Shown here: in pieces, positions 1 to 22,935 of the stretch
Layout: every line of letters starts with the position of its first letter
Numbering within the stretch: position 1 is the stretch's first letter
Assembly (NCBI GenBank): GCA_964019415.1
Contig: OZ025884.1
Span: 783,501 to 847,500, forward strand
Direction of reading: 5' to 3'
Source: Ianthella basta
Lineage: Eukaryota > Porifera > Demospongiae > Verongiida > Ianthellidae
DNA: 64,000 bases
Made by a program: the position numbers and the translations under genes
Notes under the pieces: generated by a model
Told to the model about the DNA's origin: nothing
The model's database searches: none
What the model saw: the letters and a program-made list of their open reading frames with translations, nothing else

Positions 1-56
1 CATAAAGAACTAAGGTGAGGACTCAATGGGAGAGCGAGGGGTGTGGCTCCACTCAC

Positions 57-1374
<1,318 letters not shown>

Positions 1375-1527
1375 GCTGCTAAAAGCGAATAGGGATTCCC
1401 TTCATGGTGCCGGTTGCATTTTATACAGGTTACTACAGGGTACTTTAGTACAAATTGCTGGGCACTGCGTGGATTCATGGGCGTTTCAATGTAGTCTAGT
1501 TCCTTCTTTCTTCATTAGCAAGGCGCA
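1375..1527. promoter_or_regulatory. Divergent promoter between nucleotidyltransferase and SCAP
   Basis: Only 153 bases separate the two opposed start codons (minus ATG at 1374, plus ATG at 1528), so both 5'UTRs and core promoters must lie here or overlap the coding exons. I see no TATA box and no CACGTG in it. Confidence 0.6.
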
Positions 1528-12568
<11,041 letters not shown>

Positions 12569-13238
12569 AGGACTGGACTTTGTATATTATCTTGTACAGT
12601 ATTTTTAGCCTGTTTGTCTGCTGTATTTTAATTGTACCATGAATCATGAGTTTGTAAATTAATTGCTGAAATTTCAAACTGATCAAAGTGTTATGTGATG
12701 GCTGGATGTGATGCAAACCAATGTAAATGTAATTATACTAGTCACAATGTGTAATAACTGTATTGCTGTATATTGATCTGTTGTATACCTCACACTGTAT
12801 TATATGTCAGGTATGCAACTCCCCAGCTATGTCATGCAAGAATTGTTCATTTAAGTCTAATTAAGGACTGGAATTGATTTGTAATTCAGACAGTCCTAAT
12901 TTGCTATAAAGTGTATAATTTTTTGAGGTAAGACAAGCCATGCATGTTACATACACACAGAAATCTTGATCTGCCCTTAGCGCCAGCTCAATCTTTTCAC
13001 AGATTTAAATTAATATCATGAAAATATGAATTACGCATAAAGTCATACATGATTGAAGGTAACTGCATTACAAGATAAGAGTCAGGGGATATAAGGCAAA
13101 GTAGATTAAAACACAGGTAATTAAAATGATATTGAAAAGGTCACAACTGCAATCGGACATGTAAAATAACAGACATGCACCAGAAAGAGACGTGTGTAGA
13201 GAGATATAAGAAAGTGAAGGTCATAGAGATGAACATGG
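12569..13238. other. Convergent intergenic region
   Basis: AT-rich 670 bases between the SCAP stop and the stop of the minus-strand SAM gene, presumably both 3'UTRs. I see no exon, no clear AATAAA and no RNA gene. Confidence 0.6.
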
Positions 13239-14387
13239 TTACTTGGCATGCTTCCTCAGTAATGATTGAGGTGAATAGACCCCTAAGGCCAGTTTCTTCA
13301 GTCTCAAGCGATGTAGGCTACTATCTACTCCAAGTTCCTTCAACTCTGTGTCGCCTAAACTGGTGAGCAGCTCTCCATCAATCTGCTCTTCGGCAAATTT
13401 CTTTTTGTACTTTGAGAGGTTCATGGCATCCAGTAGTTGACCAACTGCACTCTCAGACAGGGTCTTCATTAAGGCTACATTTCCCTCAGGGCTACCTGTG
13501 GCTGAGGTGATGAGGGAGGCGAGGGGACGGACAGTGGCAAAAGGTGGTTCTTTGCTCCTATTCTTCTGCACATTGGATGTGGGTTGGAGTATGGAGGGGG
13601 ACGGTTGTACCATCACGTGGGTACCACTGGTCAGAGCAATGGGCTGGCTGATGGTCAGACCTGCACTGACTGTCTGTGATGTGGGGAGGAAGGTCAGATC
13701 ATTCACCTGTGATGGACCTCCAGCTCCATCGACTGAGGTGTTACTATCTCGGCCTGCCTTGGAGGAGGAGGAGGTGGATGGAGGAAGGGGACTGGTCGGT
13801 GGGAGGGGCTCCAAGGGTAGATCAGCACCTCTGGTCTGCACAAGATCGTGCAGTGCCTGCACTAGAGGTGAAGGCTGAGTGCTCTCCTTCCACTGCATCG
13901 CAGGCCCCAGTGCTGGCACACTAGACTTGGTCTTCTCCTTTTCCACAGCACCTGTTGTCTTTTTGTTACTAAGTGGCTTAAGCTTCCTCTTTCCTGCAGG
14001 GCTGGACCTGAGCTGGTCTTCATGTCTCAGCCAGTGCTCCACCAGTTTGACAGATACTCCGAACAACCTTGCGGTGTCCTTTCTACTGTTCCCTTGCTTG
14101 TGGTGGTCGATAGCCATGAGCTTGAAGGCGGCTGGAAAGGACCGTCGCGCTTGCTTGGCATGAATTGCGATACTGCTTGGCGCTAGCGCTGTCGATTGGA
14201 TCGGGCTTATAGGCTGTGGCACAGACACAACGCAAGATGGCGCCGCACCACTGTCGTCTTTCACCTCTCCCTTGACACTGACCGCCATAGGCTCACTTTC
14301 GGAAGGCTCTTCGACTGTTCGGATACCGATGCCTCCGGCTGCCGTCTCTGAAACAGTCCCTTCCATGTCGTTCTGCGTTGAATTCAT
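13239..14387 (-). CDS. Brinker-type HTH plus SAM-domain protein
   Basis: One intronless reading frame of 382 aa. Residues about 81-127 (RRSFPAAFKLMAID ... VSVKLVEHWLRHEDQL) look like a Brinker/pipsqueak-class helix-turn-helix: basic start, GNSRKDTARLFGVS turn, and the conserved W of the recognition helix. A basic stretch (GKRKLKPLSNKK) follows and may be a nuclear signal. The middle, about 145-310, is low-complexity Ser/Pro/Thr. Residues about 310-372 (VGQLLDAMNLSKYKKKFAEE ... LGVDSSLHRLRLKKL) are a typical SAM domain. I infer a DNA-binding regulator that oligomerises or recruits partners through SAM. I do not recognise a named orthologue. The start at 14387 is the first ATG in frame. It diverges from SDHAF4 across 251 bases. 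Confidence 0.8.
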   Translation of the reverse strand: MNSTQNDMEGTVSETAAGGIGIRTVEEPSESEPMAVSVKGEVKDDSGAAPSCVVSVPQPISPIQSTALAPSSIAIHAKQARRSFPAAFKLMAIDHHKQGNSRKDTARLFGVSVKLVEHWLRHEDQLRSSPAGKRKLKPLSNKKTTGAVEKEKTKSSVPALGPAMQWKESTQPSPLVQALHDLVQTRGADLPLEPLPPTSPLPPSTSSSSKAGRDSNTSVDGAGGPSQVNDLTFLPTSQTVSAGLTISQPIALTSGTHVMVQPSPSILQPTSNVQKNRSKEPPFATVRPLASLITSATGSPEGNVALMKTLSESAVGQLLDAMNLSKYKKKFAEEQIDGELLTSLGDTELKELGVDSSLHRLRLKKLALGVYSPQSLLRKHAK

Positions 14388-14638
14388 AAGCCAAGAAATA
14401 TAAAACTGGGAACTTATAAAGTTGGCAGTTGACTGAGAGAATCACGTGCCTATAACGACGTCAGACGAGTCATATCCTAAACGCCCTGGGCTACAAGTGT
14501 TGTTAAGCTCTCCAGGAGACTAGTACATTGCAACTAGCGCATTGGTGCGAACTCCGGAAGGTAGCTGCTGGCTACAGGTAATAAGACGTGGATTCAGAGA
14601 GTGTGGGCCATCGCCTGGCGCACGAGTGGTTTGGGTGA
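14388..14638. promoter_or_regulatory. Divergent promoter, SAM gene / SDHAF4, with CACGTG at 14443-14448
   Basis: 251 bases between opposed ATGs. A CACGTG E-box lies 56 bases upstream of the minus-strand ATG, with an ACGTCA half-site (14457-14462) beside it. Confidence 0.5.
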
Positions 14639-14911
14639 ATGCAAATGGCTCTTTATAGATTTTCCTTTACTCGTTTCGTCCTTCGATGGCGTTCGTTCTC
14701 TCAAGGCAGAGCAACAGGTGATGAGTGCGGAGTGGAGCTCCCGTTTAAGAAGCGCAAGGGAACGGAGGAACATCCTGATGGAGAGAAAGACCCTCTTCCT
14801 GAGTGGCCCGGTGGCGTTAATCCGCACACTGGAGAGCGAGGCGGGCCGCGCGGTCCAGAACCAACCAGATACGGCGACTGGGAGAGGAAAGGAAGAGTAT
14901 CAGACTTTTAA
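14639..14911 (+). CDS. SDHAF4: Succinate dehydrogenase assembly factor 4
   Basis: Single exon, 90 aa. The C-terminal third contains [20 protein letters not shown] followed by DWERKGR and a final DF, nearly identical to the human C-terminus, which is the family signature. The N-terminus ([20 protein letters not shown]) is basic and free of acidic residues, as expected for a mitochondrial targeting peptide. The protein binds flavinated SDHA in the matrix and helps its assembly into complex II. ATG 14639 is the first in frame; a second at 14645 would lose two residues. Length is close to the human 108 aa. Confidence 0.95.
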   Translation: MQMALYRFSFTRFVLRWRSFSQGRATGDECGVELPFKKRKGTEEHPDGEKDPLPEWPGGVNPHTGERGGPRGPEPTRYGDWERKGRVSDF

Positions 14912-15133
14912 AGTTGTTGCACGGATGCTGTTATTTCTTATATGTTTGTCAATCATTAATTTATTTGCTCATGAAAATGACTGACCGGAGAGCCTGGGGA
15001 GGCGCTTATTGCGTGTCTACTTATACGACAAGGCGTTACGTCTTAGTACAATGAAGCATTGTATCGCTTATACATTGAGACTCACTTTGTGTATACACTT
15101 CTCTGTCTGTGATTGCAGGCATCGGGCGAAGAA

Positions 15134-17461
15134 ATGGCTCTGTCCTGTATTGCAGGTCTTCTATACGCCTGCGTGTTCCTTCTGGTGGTAGAATGGGGCC
15201 AAGGGTACAGTATGGCGAACGAGCAGTTTACGCACGGATTTAACCTGGCGGAAGACGCCGTGGTGACGGAGCAGGTTTATTTGGACATTGCTATTGGAGA
15301 AGAAGACCCGAAGAGAGTAGTGGTTGGTCTCTTTGGAGCCATGACACCCAAAACGGTCAGGAATTTTGTAGCCCTCGCGAACCACGAAGTGAGTGACGGA
15401 GATCTAATGACAGTCAAGTAGAATCTGAATTGGCAACACGTAATTTGTGACTTGTGTTGTTCACTCTATTTCTTGGCAGTATGGCTATGGCTATAGGGAG
15501 AGCACCTTTCACCGCATCATTCCCAACTTCATGATGCAAGGGGGTGACTTTACCAATCACGATGGCACAGGAGGTGTGTGGGTGTGTGTGTGCGTATGTG
15601 TATGTTTGTGTATATGTGTGATGTTTGTGGGCGTACATATGCATATGTGTATGTACATGTGTATGTACATGTGTATGTACATGTGTATGTACATACATGT
15701 GTGTGTACATGTGTATGTACATGTGTATGTACATGTGTATGTACATGTGTATGTACATGTGTATGTACATGTGTGTGTACATGTGTGTATGTACATGTGT
15801 ATGTACATGTGTATGTACATACATGTGTGTGTACATGTGTGTATGTACATGTGTATGTACATGTGTATGTACATACATGTGTGTATGTACATGTGTATGT
15901 ACATGTGTATGTACATACATGTGTGTGTACATGTGTGTATGTACATGTGTATGTACATGTGTATGTACATACATGTGTGTATGTACATGTGTATGTACAT
16001 GTGTATGTACATACATGTGTGTGTTTGTGTGTGCATATGTGTATCACAGTCTTCTGTATGTGTGTGGATGAACATGGTGCAGCTGAACAGGTTACTGGTA
16101 TAGTATCCCTCATACTACTGGTCAGAGGGGATCCCGGGTGCAATATCCACTGTGTAGCATTTTATTAGTGTGCACACCCAGACCGCCATTTTGTTCAACC
16201 TCCACAGAAGATGTATTCTGTGCAGGTGGAGTCAAAGCGGATCGATGATCGATCAATGGTCTGGCTGGCTATGTAAGAGTTGTGTAACATAAAGATCAGC
16301 TTCTTGTATATTCTGCTAAGCCAAGGCAGCTAGGACTCCATGTGTCAAGGGACAGATTTAGAAGCCGTTCTTTACGACAGAAAATCCTGCACTGTTTTTG
16401 GAATTCCCATCCTGTCCAGAAATCCCCTACTTTACCTTATATGGTGTGTGTTTCCTCCAGGGTACAGTATTTTTGGAGAAAAGTTCCGTGATGAGAACTT
16501 TGTTCTGAAGCACTACGGCCCTGGTTGGGTGTGCATGGCCAACGCTGGGCCGGACACCAATGGCTCTCAGTTCTACATCACTGTGGTGAAGTGCCCCTGG
16601 ATCGATGGCACTCACACCTGCTTCGGGAAGGTCTTGGCAGGGATGGTAAGTGGAGTGTGGTGGTGTGCAGTGGGAGTGTGTGGTGGAGTGAGGTGTGGCA
16701 CAAGGGAGTGGGGTGTGGCATAGGGGAGTGGGGTGTAGTAGTAAGGAGTGGGGTGCAGTAGTAAGGAGTGGGGTGTGGCATAGGGGAGTGGGGTGCAGTA
16801 GTAAGGAGTGGGGTGTGGCATAGGGGAGTGGGGTGTAGTAGTAGGGAGTGGGGTGCAGTAGTAAGGAGTGGGGTGTGGCATAGGGGAGTGGGGTGTAGTA
16901 GTAGGGAGTGGGGTGCAGTAGTAAGGAGTGGGGTGTGGCATAGGGGAGTGGGGTGCAGTAGTAAGGAGTGGGGTGTGGCATAGGGGAGTGGGGTGCAGTA
17001 GTAAGGAGTGGGGTGTGGCATAGGGGAGTGGGGTGTGGCATAGGGGAGTGGGGTGTGGCATAGGGGAGGGGGTGTGGCATAGGGGAGGGGGTGTGGCGTA
17101 GGGAGTGGGGTGTGGCACAGGGGAGGGGTGTGGCGCAGGGGAGTGGGGTGTGGCATAGGGGAGTGGGGTGTGGCATAGGGGAGTGGGGTGTGGCATAGGG
17201 GAGTGGGGTGTGGCATAGGGGAGGGGGTGTGGCGTAGGGAGTGGGGCGATTGCTCTGCCCATGCATTGTGAAGACCTGACCATCTGACACTGTTTTGTCC
17301 CTGGACTGCAGGACCACGTATATCGTGCATGTAATGAAGTGGAGACTGATGCTCGTGACAAACCTGTCGAACCAGTGACCATCACAGACAGTGGTTCTCT
17401 CTCAATGCACCAACCCTTCAAGGTGGCCAAGGCAGGTGTAGGGGAAGGAGACAGTCTCTAA
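15134..17461 (+). CDS. Secreted/ER cyclophilin-type peptidyl-prolyl isomerase
   Basis: Exons 15134-15388, 15480-15573, 16461-16645 and 17312-17461 join in frame to 227 aa. Residues 1-26 ([20 protein letters not shown]) form a signal peptide, so the protein enters the ER as cyclophilin B does. The catalytic Arg and Gln are present in [15 protein letters not shown], and the Trp and His of the binding pocket in [34 protein letters not shown] is the diagnostic core. It should speed proline isomerisation in secretory proteins. The tail ([12 protein letters not shown]) shows no KDEL-type signal. A 5'UTR intron ending at TTGCAG (15119) is possible. Introns 2 and 3 are filled with tandem repeats. It is closest in type to PPIB, but orthology is not proven. 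Confidence 0.92.
15583..16030. repeat. 12-bp TGTGTATGTACA array, cyclophilin intron 2
   Basis: Units of CATGTGTATGTA with some 4- and 8-bp variants, beginning after a short (GT) stretch at the donor GGAG|GTGTGTGG. TGTACA and ACATGT palindromes recur in each unit. The rest of the intron, 16031-16460, shows nothing I can name. Confidence 0.9.
16646..17245. repeat. GGAGTGGGGTGTGGCATA-type minisatellite (about 20 bp), cyclophilin intron 3
   Basis: Two alternating unit types, GGGGAGTGGGGTGTGGCATA and a variant ending GCAGTAGTAA, begin just after the donor ATG|GTAAGT. The minus-strand open frames of about 250-300 aa across it (repeated Pro-Tyr-Ala-Thr-Pro-His) are repeat artefacts. Confidence 0.9.
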
Positions 17462-17737
17462 CTCACTCCAGCACACTTAACTTTAATTACTCTCACCGTC
17501 ATAATACAATGCTGAAGGTAAACAGGTCTATCAGTTTCTTTCAACAAATTAATTTTATTGTGATTAGAGTATTAATTAATTTAATTTGTGCCAACATCTG
17601 AGCATATGACATAGCATGAATGGACCAGCCCAGCTCCATAGGGTTTCACAGCAGACTGCACCATGTAGTCTCACAGGGGGGGGCTGTGTACGGTGGGAGC
17701 CTCTGCAGCATTATCTAACATGTATACACATTTAATA
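17462..17737. other. Convergent intergenic region
   Basis: 276 bases between the cyclophilin stop and the C9orf85-like stop; AT-rich near 17540-17590, with no visible feature beyond probable 3'UTRs. Confidence 0.5.
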
Positions 17738-19133
17738 CTATAGGGAGTCTTGGTTACCAGAATGTTCTAATAATGAGTCAGTGCCACATACGGTATCCAG
17801 TCCTTGCAATCTATCCTGACTGTCGTCAATATCGCTGCTCTCTGACGCATCCGAGTTCTCCTCATCATCGCTCTGCATGCTTTCCTGTCCATCACTGTCC
17901 TCCCCACACCCAGCTCTGCCCAGGGGCTTTGGCTCATCAACACCCAACACCTCCTCTTCCTCACGTGAGGTGGGCTTGGTGCTAGCCATAGCTTGTTGCC
18001 TCAAGAAGGTCCCTACAGTGACAGCACGGCGTACAAGTCAGCTCTGTTTCAGCACACATGGCTATAATAGGATGGTGGTGTGTAAATTCACGCCATTGTT
18101 ATACAACTAGAGGCTAACCCGTACACAGTGTGCTGGTAAGGTAGTGTATAGCACAAAGCAAGAACTCATCACTGGTAGCAGACAATTTGATCACAGAGGT
18201 CTTTATTCCGCACTGAACACTGGCAGCACAACTAACAGCACTAGTGAAAGGTGTTTGGTGTGTGGGTCGTCTCGTCCTGCCATCGCTGCTTCTCCATACA
18301 CGTACCAACAAAACACTCGCTGACAACAACAGACAGACAGTGCATGACTTGGATAGCACATACGTTTCTCTCTCTCTGTCATTTGCTTCAAGAGGAAGCG
18401 AAACTCCGCCTCTTCACTTGCTCGTTCACTGTCACTCTGAGGGAAACTGCACATTGGAGGTAAGCATAGGAGCACACATCCCAATATTCACAGTTGAGGT
18501 AGCTGGTTGTGAACATTCAGTTGCCATGGTGATAGTAATATTCATTGTGATCAATAAACTACATATACAGCAAGTCTGGAATATGCTCAAACCCAACATC
18601 ATCCTACGAAACCAGCAGGACTAGCTAATAACACTGACATACAATACGCATGCCCGCCTGTCAACTTGCTCCTTGTGTGCTCACCTTTCTACAATGTCCA
18701 CCCCACCCCTCCCACATTTCGCACACACCCCTTGCCTCTGGCCACACTGGTCACAGATGGTGTAATACGCTCTCTTCACTGCCTTCTGCTGACACAGAAC
18801 ACTGTACAAGGGAGTATGGTACACAACACAGGTTCCATTTAATATGTACACATACACACATGTAAACATACAAATACTAAGCTTGCGGCTGCATGCTTGT
18901 CTCTGAGCAAGACGTGGGTTCACATACCACTTCTTTGGTGCTGTCAAAGGCTTGTACTTTTGGTATTTTATTTTCCACTCAATCGTCTCTTTGCAATGAG
19001 CACACACCCCACCAATCACTAGAGAGTTAAACACCTTCGCCTGCTTGTTCTTGTCGTGGAGGTCGTTACGGAAGGCCTTGGCATTCTGGTACTTCTGGCC
19101 CTTCTTTCTCGTGTCTCCTTTTCGCGTGGTCAT
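17738..19133 (-). CDS. C9orf85: C9orf85-like (DUF2039) zinc-binding protein
   Basis: Exons 18928-19133, 18685-18801, 18364-18446 and 17738-18012 join in frame to 226 aa. The N-terminal half matches human C9orf85: KGDTRKKGQKYQNAKAFRND, GVCAHCKETIEWKIKYQKYK, PLTAPKK, then the CxxC pairs VLCQQ, ICDQCG and VCAKCG. Four CxxC knuckles point to two zinc sites. The C-terminal part (FPQSDSERASEEAEFRFLLK onward) is predicted coiled and then very acidic and serine-rich (QSDDEENSDASESSDIDDSQ), a likely CK2 target. Function in animals is essentially unknown. It shares a 47-bp divergent promoter with KXD1. Intron 3 (18013-18363) and intron 1 show nothing notable. Confidence 0.9.
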
Positions 19134-19180
19134 GTTCAGATCACGTGACTATTGGGGAACCCCCTATGTAATTGCAGAAA
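19134..19180. promoter_or_regulatory. Ultra-short divergent promoter C9orf85-like / KXD1 with palindromic TCACGTGA
   Basis: Only 47 bases separate the ATGs. ATCACGTGAC at 19140-19149 differs by one base from the vertebrate CLEAR/TFEB box GTCACGTGAC, and an inverted CCAAT (ATTGG, 19151-19155) lies beside it. A 5'UTR intron ending at TTGCAG (19172-19177) is possible for KXD1, in which case its promoter may be further upstream. Confidence 0.55.
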
Positions 19181-19633
19181 ATGGCCGACAATTCAATAGC
19201 GGACGACTTTGATATTTTGAGTGCGGATGAAGTACCTGTAGAAGAGTGTGATGTTGCATCGGGTAGTAACACCACTCCAGGAGTGCTTTTTTGCGAGAAA
19301 TTTGCTGGAGCGCTTGACAGAAAGACTGTCGCAGCCATTACAGAACAGCAGACAGATATGTGAGGAAGTAGATATAGTGTATATGGTACGACACACACAC
19401 ACACGCGACAGACAGGCGAGCACAAATGCATATTACTTTGGGTGCACACACCCACACTAGTGTACACTGTACATAGACACACCAGTATGCAGCACAGAAC
19501 ATTATCCATGTACACAGTAGCCAAAGCAACTTCCACTCACCCCCCCCCCCTCACTGCTATGTACACACACACACACACACGCACACACAACACACACACA
19601 CACAACATACACACACACACACACTCACGCGCA

Positions 19634-19665
<32 letters not shown>

Positions 19666-20794
19666 ACATACACACACACATGCACACACACACACACATA
19701 CACACGCACACGCGCACGTAGGTTGCAGAAGTTGGAGGTATCACAGATGAAACTGAGCAGTTGTATGTCTCTGTCAGACATGAAATATGAACATGCAGCA
19801 CAAGTCTTCAAGGCACACACCAGACGGCTTGTCTCCATGAAGCAAGACGTGGAGTCAATCCACAGGAGAATAAGGTAGGCATTATTGACAGCATTATTGT
19901 AACTCCTTGGTGGATACAACCGTGGCTATTACAGTGGCCAAGTGCAGTGACTGTGGGTGTGCACGTTAGGGCAGTGTATTAGTGGAATAGCTGACTTAGT
20001 GTGTTATTTTGTATGTATTTGGAGTTTATAGCCAGCAGTCCTCCACTGACTCTCCACACACCTGTACATGAGACATGCGCGCACTTGCTGAGCCACTGGC
20101 CTGGGAGGGAGGGACAAAAGATGTACTGTGTACATGTTGGAATAATAACATGGTGTGTCTGTCCTATGCGCTACCTCTTGTGGTCCTGTCATGTCTGATC
20201 ATGTCCTCTCAGAGCCTTAAAAGCTAAACTAGCCAAGGAGTACCCAGCGGTTGTGGCAGGTGAGTAGTGTGACCGACACAATGAGGGACAGCAACACGTA
20301 CAGTTGTGTATATCACCAACCTAATTGGCCTAATGTGAAGGGTGATGCAAGGCATGCAGTGGGTGTGTCTCTACACTGTGGTTACCATGGGAACATGCAT
20401 GTGTTTCATCACCTGCAGTGCGTATGGCCATGTAGCTTCTCCTAACTCAATAACTTGCACTGTACCTCTGTAACAGAGCTAACTGTTTACAGCAGCAGTG
20501 TCAGGTTATACAGGTGGACCGGTCTGATTAGACAGGTCCCACTGTATGCACGAAAGAGACATGACATTAAAGTCATTGTCAGTTACATGAAATTGATTAG
20601 TCACTCGTCATGGTGTCATGTGTCATTGTATTAAGTGCAGGTCGTGACAATATGAAGTGACATTGGTCACAAGTGATTTTGGGTGTGTGTGTCACCATGC
20701 AGAGAATGAGAGAAAATTTGCAGTTCGTGTTCGTGACGATGATGACAGTGACGATGACAGTGACAGAGAGCCCAGACACAGTCATGACAGTTGA
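19181..20794 (+). CDS. KXD1: KxDL motif-containing protein 1 (BORC subunit)
   Basis: Exons 19181-19359, 19722-19874, 20213-20259 and 20703-20794 join in frame to 156 aa. Residues about 36-110 (VLFCEKFAGALDRKTVAAIT ... LVSMKQDVESIHRRIRALKA) align with human KXD1 (FCGRILSMVNTDDVNAII ... [20 protein letters not shown]). The eponymous KxDL reads KQDV here, Val for Leu. The N-terminal 35 residues and the Asp/Ser-rich tail (DDDDSDDDSDREP) are less conserved. KXD1 is a coiled-coil subunit of BORC, which recruits ARL8 to lysosomes for kinesin-driven movement. Intron 1 (19360-19721) holds a CA-rich tract; intron 3 (20260-20702) shows nothing notable. Confidence 0.93.
19562..19715. repeat. CA-rich microsatellite, KXD1 intron 1
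   Basis: CACA with CACG, AACA and CATA interruptions; runs into the acceptor ACGTAG|G at 19721/19722. Confidence 0.9.
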
Positions 20795-21271
<477 letters not shown>

Positions 21272-21841
21272 ATGGCCGCCTACGAACCGCAGGAGAGCGT
21301 TCTAGACCAGCTTTACCGCCAGTTAAAGTACTTTAGAGACTGCAATGCGACCCTGTCGAACAGATTGAGGACGAGATTGTCGGACGGTGTGATGAGAGAA
21401 CTGGCGAATGCTCTCACGGATGGGACAGTGTTCGAAATAGTTCGCGAGCTGGAAGACATCCAACAACTGAAGGAGAAGCGCTTGCATCAGAGAAGAAAGC
21501 AAGTACTGCAAAGTCACAATCAGAAGAGAAATGAACTTGTCATGCAACAGAAGAGAGATCGCGCGGTTTGTCCGCGTGCGCGCTTGGAGAGTTTGGCGAG
21601 GAAACAGCTTGAACAGAGAGGTGCCTTGGACGACAAATTGCGGAGAGAATTACAGGAAGCCGATCAGTCTATCGTTAAAGAATTGGACGCCATTCTAAAG
21701 GAGCAACAAACTACTTTGTGTCAAGCTGCTGTCCCGTTCTTCAGAGTTGTAAGCGACGAATCACAGCAAAGCGAAATTGAATTTCAGATGCAATTGCTGG
21801 ACTTGATACAAAAGACGATGTACGCCAGTGTAACAGTTTAG
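21272..21841 (+). CDS. DGCR6: DGCR6 family protein
   Basis: Single exon, 189 aa. The match to human DGCR6 is clear: [20 protein letters not shown] versus [30 protein letters not shown], then the long charged coiled coil (about 70-150), [20 protein letters not shown] versus LDRKVADQQSTLEKAGV, and [12 protein letters not shown] at the end. The family lies in the 22q11 DiGeorge region in humans; its molecular role is poorly defined. The ATG sits in a good context (ACATGGCCGCC). The gene is intronless and followed within 104 bases by the DUF1152 gene on the same strand. Confidence 0.93.
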   Translation: [189 protein letters not shown]

Positions 21842-21945
21842 AACGGCTGGATGTTCTGGTCCTTTCAGTGTACAGCTTGTAATATATCATTTTGTCTCAC
21901 ACGCACTTACGGCAGCCATTTTATGATTTGAAAATTGCGCAACCA

Positions 21946-22935
21946 ATGCTCAAAATGGCCGCTAAAATGAGCACTGCTAGTCGCTCTCTGAGTAGCATTC
22001 GCATCTTTGAGCTCCTGTCACCCGCCAAGAACGTGCTCATTACAGGGATAGGAGGAGGCTACGACTTCATGAGCGGGCTTCCTATATTCTTCCATCTCAT
22101 GGAGCAAGGAAAAGGCGTCTACCTCTCCAATTTATCCTTCTCCGCCACTGCTTTCGGTCCCGACAGTGCGAAGGTGACTCCGCATTGCATCCAAGTAACT
22201 CCAGAGTCGCCAGCCACGTCAAAGTACTTCCCGGAGAAGTACTACGCACAGTGGCACGAACGACACTTCGGTTCAAGAGCGCAGATGTATGCATTTCCGC
22301 TGGTGGGGGCCAAACTGCTTAGGGAGGCCTACCAGTACATCGTCAAGACGCACAACATCGACGCCATTTTGGCGGTGGACGGGGGAACCGACAGCTTGAT
22401 GTTCGGCGACGAAGAGGAGCTCGGCACTCCCTCAGAAGATCACAGCAGCATTGCAGCCATCATACACTTGGAGAATGTGCCCGTGAAGCTACTAGCATGC
22501 CTGGGGTTTGGAGTGGACAAATTCCACGGTGTTTCTCACGGTCTGTTGCTTGAGAATGTGGCTGCTATTGAACGTGACGGGGGCTTCCTCGGTGCTTTTT
22601 CGGTTTTGCGGGACACAAAAGAGGGAGAGCTCTACATGAAGGCATATGAGTACGTTCAGAGCAAGATGCAGCCTTCAATTGTCTGCTCATCCATCATTGG
22701 TGCAATGGAAGGGAAGTTTGGCGACTTCCACCCGACACACCGAACCAAAGGATCCAAACTGTTCATCAACCCTTTGATGTCTATGTATTGGACATTTGAC
22801 CTAGCAACTGTTGCTAAGCACATACATTACCTTGACGACATCAAAGACTGTGATGACATGAATGCCGTTGGTATAATCATAATGGACAAACATTCAAAAA
22901 CCACACAACGCAAGTGCTTACCGCTACCAATGTAA
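21946..22935 (+). CDS. DUF1152 family protein
   Basis: Single exon, about 330 aa from ATG 21946; a second ATG at 21955 (AAAATGGCC) has the better context. The body begins FELLSPAKNVLITGIGGGYD, a Rossmann-like glycine loop typical of DUF1152, then LPIFFHLMEQGKGVYLSNLS, an ILAVDGGTDSLMFGDEEELG block with the conserved DGGTDS, LACLGFGVDKFHG, and a C-terminal lobe ending MDKHSKTTQRKCLPLPM. DUF1152 is best known from bacteria and archaea and has no assigned reaction that I know; a nucleotide- or cofactor-dependent enzyme is only a guess. No introns, tail-to-tail with RPRD2-like (175 bases). Patchy presence in animals would suit lateral gain. Confidence 0.8.
   Translation: MLKMAAKMSTASRSLSSIRIFELLSPAKNVLITGIGGGYDFMSGLPIFFHLMEQGKGVYLSNLSFSATAFGPDSAKVTPHCIQVTPESPATSKYFPEKYYAQWHERHFGSRAQMYAFPLVGAKLLREAYQYIVKTHNIDAILAVDGGTDSLMFGDEEELGTPSEDHSSIAAIIHLENVPVKLLACLGFGVDKFHGVSHGLLLENVAAIERDGGFLGAFSVLRDTKEGELYMKAYEYVQSKMQPSIVCSSIIGAMEGKFGDFHPTHRTKGSKLFINPLMSMYWTFDLATVAKHIHYLDDIKDCDDMNAVGIIIMDKHSKTTQRKCLPLPM

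Noticed and set aside
16427-17430. Minus-strand open frames of 250-296 codons, Pro/His/Tyr-rich
   Set aside because: They are the minisatellite of cyclophilin intron 3 read antisense.
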